Below, one piece after another: positions 60,701 through 64,000 of a DNA stretch of 64,000 nt. Source of the DNA: Beroe forskalii. Its lineage: Eukaryota; Ctenophora; Nuda; Beroida; Beroidae. The translations under genes and the position numbers were made by a program. The notes under the pieces were generated by a model. It was not told the DNA's origin and did no database searches. It saw only the letters and a program-made list of their open reading frames with translations. Numbering within the stretch: position 1 is the stretch's first letter; each line of letters starts with the position of its first letter. The stretch lies in NCBI GenBank assembly GCA_011033025.1, contig WFMF01000263.1, positions 179,391 to 243,390 of the forward strand. The letters are read 5' to 3'.

Positions 60701-62065
60701 AGGCTTTATGTCACGGTGAAAATACCCTGGGGTTTGCAGGGAGGGTTTATGTCACGGTGAAAGTTATCATATTTTCATGAAACATTACTTAGGGCATTAT
60801 TTAGCGCATAACATCGTTAATCAGGCAAGCCTTACCATGTTTGTGCATGAATGAGAGTCCTTGGAAAACTTGGAACATAATGTTTCGTACCATGGAGTCT
60901 TGAAAATACCTGTTCCTGAAAACATAGAAACATATTGATTGATATATTCATTGTTCCAATGTTTCTATCTAAAATTACCAATTTTGAGTGAATGCAAATA
61001 ATTGGTAATCACATTAAATTCATGAGACTTGGATTATGCAACAATATTTTCTAAATTGAATATCTCAGCAAAAAGATAACAGATTATTTCTTCCAACTCA
61101 ACCAAGTATAAAACCACTAACAATGGTAGGTACAGTGGATCAGTTTGAAACAAAGATACCTATTCCTTAAGAACCTAGATTCCTTTATATAAAAACAACT
61201 AAATAGTTCAACTAAAATAAAACCGATCTCAAAATATTTGCTTATTTAAAAATAACAAGCTTTAAACATAAAGCAATTATTTGCTCACTTCTCATATCTT
61301 GCTTTCATCATCTGATATAAGTTTTCTTTCATGAATTCAAAGATGAAATAGAGGGTGTCATTTTCTCTAATTACTTCTTTCAGCTTGACAATGTTTGCAT
61401 GGTTGAGTTTCTTCAGTGACTGCAGGAAAAAGACTTATTCAGTTTCAAACAGTAGGTACCTATAATACCTAAAGCACTTATGTCAATAAAATGGAGTCAG
61501 CTGTTTGCAAGTATGCAATTAAACAGCACAAATTAAAGCAATACTTATTCTATCAGTGAGTATTTAATAGTCTCACCTTGACTTCCCTAAGGTCCATAGC
61601 TTCTTGCCAAGACTTGTATTTTCTCTTCATTCTGAAATGATTAAATACTAAGTTATTATAGCCTCTTGATCACTCGATCAAAGGAAAATTATGATGGGTC
61701 AATTGTTTTGGCAAGAAAAATTGAGGCAAACTTAAACAGTGAGACAGTGGACTTAGTCAACTTACACTTTGACAGCAACTTGCTCCCCTGAGTCCACATG
61801 CTTTGCCAGACAGACTGAGCCATATGTGCCTGAGATCACAATTAACATTATGTAGATATAAAGGTACCTTATTATTACATATAATGCATGTAACTTGAAG
61901 ATAGAATAATCCTTGTTTCTAAAAATATGGCAACACCTACCTGAATCTGAATCTACTGAATTAACAAGGTCCCAAACCTATCAAAGTTTTAAATGTAAAA
62001 GCTAGTTACTCACCATCTCCAAGAGCCCTACTAAGAGTGTACTTGTTTGCAACTGTAACTGTCAT
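50401..62065 (-). CDS. MAK/CILK1 (ICK)-family protein kinase
   Basis: Exons from the start: 62065-62014, 61829-61766, 61631-61577, 61419-61289, 60915-60836, 60685-60526, 60376-60280, 60052-59945, 59005-58736, 53300-53219, 52972-52827 (stop TAA). These give about 414 residues. Further 3' exons at 51724-51631, 50937-50818 and 50505-50401 (stop TGA) look like an alternative C-terminus. Kinase motifs: [36 protein letters not shown] and the dual-phosphorylation TDY loop [16 protein letters not shown]. These are diagnostic of MAK/CILK1 rather than MOK (TEY). The tail [12 protein letters not shown] resembles the conserved end of CILK1/MAK. These kinases act in cilia, controlling length and intraflagellar-transport turnaround (family knowledge). 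Short tandem duplications touch three exons. How the two C-termini are spliced is not resolved. Confidence 0.9.
51730..52015. repeat. Irregular tandem repeat upstream of a kinase 3' exon
   Basis: Repeated AAACACCCTTATAAACACGA and variants, interspersed with GGGAGGGGGAGGG tracts. It begins a few bases before the acceptor of the minus-strand exon 51724-51631. The composition is strongly strand-asymmetric. Confidence 0.75.
52190..52305. repeat. Two-copy tandem duplication of about 58 bp
   Basis: The block GTTTAGGGGGTAAATTAGTA followed by CAGAAAGAATACCTGATAAT occurs twice with minor changes (about 52194 and 52252). It is non-coding, between 3' exons of the kinase gene. Confidence 0.7.
54645..55702 (-). 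mobile_element. Non-LTR retroposon insertion with 13-bp target duplication
   Basis: AACTTTAACTCAT flanks both sides (54632-54644 and 55703-55715). Just inside the left flank is a T14 run, which is a poly(A) tail on the minus strand, as left by target-primed reverse transcription. The element is about 1.06 kb with a GC-rich tail part (54658-54810). The minus-strand frame 55285-55097 shows no recognised motif. It may be a 5'-truncated LINE or a long SINE. Confidence 0.65.
57649..57702. repeat. CCAAT-containing inverted repeat
   Basis: TGACCAATCAGTGCGCGAG is mirrored almost perfectly by CTTGCGCGCTGATTGGTCA, within larger imperfect arms (AAGATCCCAAAAC and ATCTTGGG). It lies in the large kinase intron and resembles the CCAAT motifs at 26980-27125. 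Confidence 0.6.
58978..59110. repeat. Tandem duplication of a kinase exon 5' end with its acceptor
   Basis: The stretch GATCAGGGTCTTCAGAGGGG followed by TTGCAACCTGA (exon start and acceptor on the minus strand) occurs at 58978 and again at about 59053. A shorter, diverged third copy is near 59118. Confidence 0.8.
59880..59999. repeat. Tandem duplication of a kinase exon 3' end with its donor
   Basis: CATTGAGGGAACTTGAAGTT through CTAGCTTCACTCCCTC occurs at about 59876-59925 and again at 59946-59992. The second is the true exon end (FKFPQC then gtaagt on the minus strand); the first is a near-identical downstream copy with donor-like gtgagt. Confidence 0.85.
60660..60762. repeat. Tandem duplication of the kinase HRD-exon 5' end
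   Basis: GCTTTATGTCACGGTGAAAA through CCCTGGGGTTTGCAGGGAGG is present at about 60662-60704 and 60704-60746, with a third partial copy to 60762. Each copy includes a splice acceptor and the code for the start of the catalytic loop (YFHRD on the minus strand). Confidence 0.85.
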
Positions 62066-64000
62066 GATTTTAATGCAGGTATTTGGATCTCATCTTGTTG
62101 CTGCCTTAGTTACATGGCACCATCACAATAGGCTCAGTTAGTTAATTTAATATTCAAACTGTTTTTGATAATTTATTACATCAATTTGAACAATTTTTTA
62201 AATTTAATTTAACTAATTCATGATCTCAGGAAGGTGCTTATCACCAAATGGAGTTTTCTGAAGACGAAAAATAATATAATCATTTTCAATGTTGTGTTCT
62301 CGAAACTGGCAGTAAACCAGCGGTGTAAAGTAGTTCTGATTTGAATCCATTTTTGCATTCTTAGTGTTTTACTATGGGGTCTCCCTCAGTCAATGCTAAA
62401 AGCAATCAAGTTCAACAGAATATATTCGTAATTGAAAAACTTAATCTATAAGATATATTATCATCAATTCAAAATTAGTCATGGAATTATATAGACACCC
62501 TTACATGAATTATGAAAGTGGCAATACTGCTTGACTCCAAGAAAAAGTTTACACAATAGCTGATCTTGACCTTTGTTATATAGATTTGCTGTGGCATACC
62601 AAGTCAAAACAAATCAAAACAAAACCCAATTAAAACTAAAAGAGGCCTTGAGGACAGGCCTTTTACACAGGTCTTAAATTGCTAACATGGTCTGTACTCG
62701 GTAATCTGAACTTAAACCCCTTTTATTGATATCTAACTAGCAGGTATTAAAATGAATGGCATACTGGACTATGTATATTGAAAATTATATTGATTCATAA
62801 ATCTTGAAAATGAAAACAAAAGTAAAATCAAGGTTAAAAAGGCCTACTCTTTTAGATGTTGTTAGAATTTGACATGTCACCCATACTGGTTTGTCAGTTG
62901 AGTCAGGGGCGTAGCCAGATTTTTGAAAAGGGGGTGGCGAATTACACTCAAAACCTGTTTAATGTTTTATTTTGTTGGCTCAAAGCTATCATTTTATCAA
63001 AATGATCAAAATTTTCAAATCATCTGTCCAAAAGTGGCCCTTTGGTATAATTGATATACTACGTGAATTTTCACTTCATGTATCCAACTGATGACTAATT
63101 TGGTTAACTACAGATTCTAATGCAGGTGACAAATAAGCAGAGATTCAAAAACTCTCATAGCAATTTGTCAGTTGATGCATAGATCACAGTAATTGTAAAT
63201 GATCAGCTTCTATTAGGTGGTTTCATCATTCTGTATCAATCGAATGGACTGATCAAATGAAAACCACCCAGAGTACTTTTTAAGGATGACATCTGCACAA
63301 AACAGTAAGCTCGAGCAATTCTGCAATTGTGTGCGTTTTTCATTTGATCAGTTCATGATCCATGCGGAACGATACAGGTGCATAACACCACTTGAACCAA
63401 AATGACAAATTATCTGAAATCAGTTGCAGTATGAGAGTGACAAACTGGTGTTTGAGTTTTCGAAACCCGAACCTATTTGTCACCTGTAGTCAATCAAATT
63501 ATTCATCTAATCATCTGTCCCCCAGAAGGATAAGATATTTTTTCTCCTTCAAAATAGAAAATAACTTGTCCTTTTGGGGACATACACGTGTCACAGAAGG
63601 ATAAGCTCAGCTTTGCATTGTTAAATACGTATATACCTGTTCAGGTCGCCTGCGGCCGCGTTGCAGTTGTGCGCTTCTCCGTAGGGAAGTGCTTTGCCCT
63701 AACCAGGACCCTGGTTACGCGCACGGAGTGCGCGACGCGGCGACGCGCGGCCCCTGGCTAGGGGAAGGAATTAAGTGCTGCGCGCGCGTACCACAGTTCC
63801 TAAGCCCGCATAGGTGTGTGTACGCGCCGCGCGCTTCCCTACGGGGCACTATAGGCCAGTTTTGCGCGGGGCGGCACTAGGGAGATTTTACGATGCGCGT
63901 CAATTTGAAAAGTGCCCTCTGTTTAGTGACATCTTAGGCAAACTTAATATTGTTTGGGATACTTGAAGTGCTGTTATTCTAGTTCAGCAAAGTCTGCAGA
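62066..64000. other. Upstream flank of the kinase gene and repeats
   Basis: AT-rich 5' flank, then a hAT-like repeat end (CAGGGGCGTAGCCAG at about 62905) and a CG-rich block from 63618 to about 63900. No gene is recognised in the last 1.9 kb. Confidence 0.5.
63618..63900. mobile_element. CG-rich repeat related to the 29-kb family
   Basis: Starts with TTGTTAAATACGTATATACC, close to the element end at 29560. It contains CCTAAGCCCGCAT as in the 29-kb copies and a mirrored pair (CGTAGGGAAGTGC and GCGCTTCCCTACG). Confidence 0.55.

Overview
The window is a piece of an animal (metazoan) nuclear genome. Its genes are split by GT-AG introns and encode metazoan proteins: PTEN, a DIDO1/PHF3-type SPOC protein, a MAK/CILK1 kinase, a Tudor protein and ARF-like GTPases. 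Gene spacing and intron size (mostly 0.1-2 kb, one of 5.4 kb) and heavy short-repeat content point to an invertebrate. I cannot place the phylum from the sequence alone.

Layout: (1) 1.1-7.2 kb, plus strand: 3' part of a DIDO1/PHF3-family gene (TFIIS-central domain, SPOC domain, long Pro/Met/Gln-rich tail). (2) 7.75-12.2 kb: a 4.5-kb foldback DNA element with TAA target duplications, carrying a decayed LINE reverse transcriptase. (3) 13.6-14.3 kb: a GC-rich 21-bp minisatellite. (4) 16.0-25.1 kb, plus strand: a PTEN orthologue in ten exons, with a TTAA-flanked MITE in one intron and a 44-bp minisatellite in another. (5) 27.7-28.6 kb: a glutaredoxin-like C5orf63-type protein. (6) 29-29.9 kb: CG-rich inverted and tandem repeats. 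(7) 30.6-38.9 kb, plus strand: a Tudor-domain gene with a 42-bp minisatellite grown from the end of a coding exon. (8) 39.3-40.5 kb, minus: an unrecognised multi-pass membrane protein. (9) 40.8-48.2 kb: two ARF-like GTPase genes on the plus strand with the same intron phases. Between them on the minus strand lies a gene fusing an isocyanide (isonitrile) synthase domain to a TauD-type Fe(II)/2-oxoglutarate oxygenase. (10) 50.4-62.1 kb, minus: a MAK/CILK1 kinase gene. (11) 62.1-64 kb: repeats, no gene seen.

The most notable item is the isocyanide synthase-TauD fusion (44.1-46.5 kb). This arrangement is known to me from bacterial and fungal isonitrile natural-product pathways, not from ordinary animal metabolism, yet here it has an intron and sits among typical animal genes. 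The second theme is that short tandem duplications repeatedly start or end on coding-exon boundaries (PTEN exon 4, one Tudor exon, three kinase exons), copying or supplying splice sites.

Caution: several single-base inconsistencies in exon joins and frames suggest either unresolved gene-model details or indel errors. All exon joins were assigned by eye.
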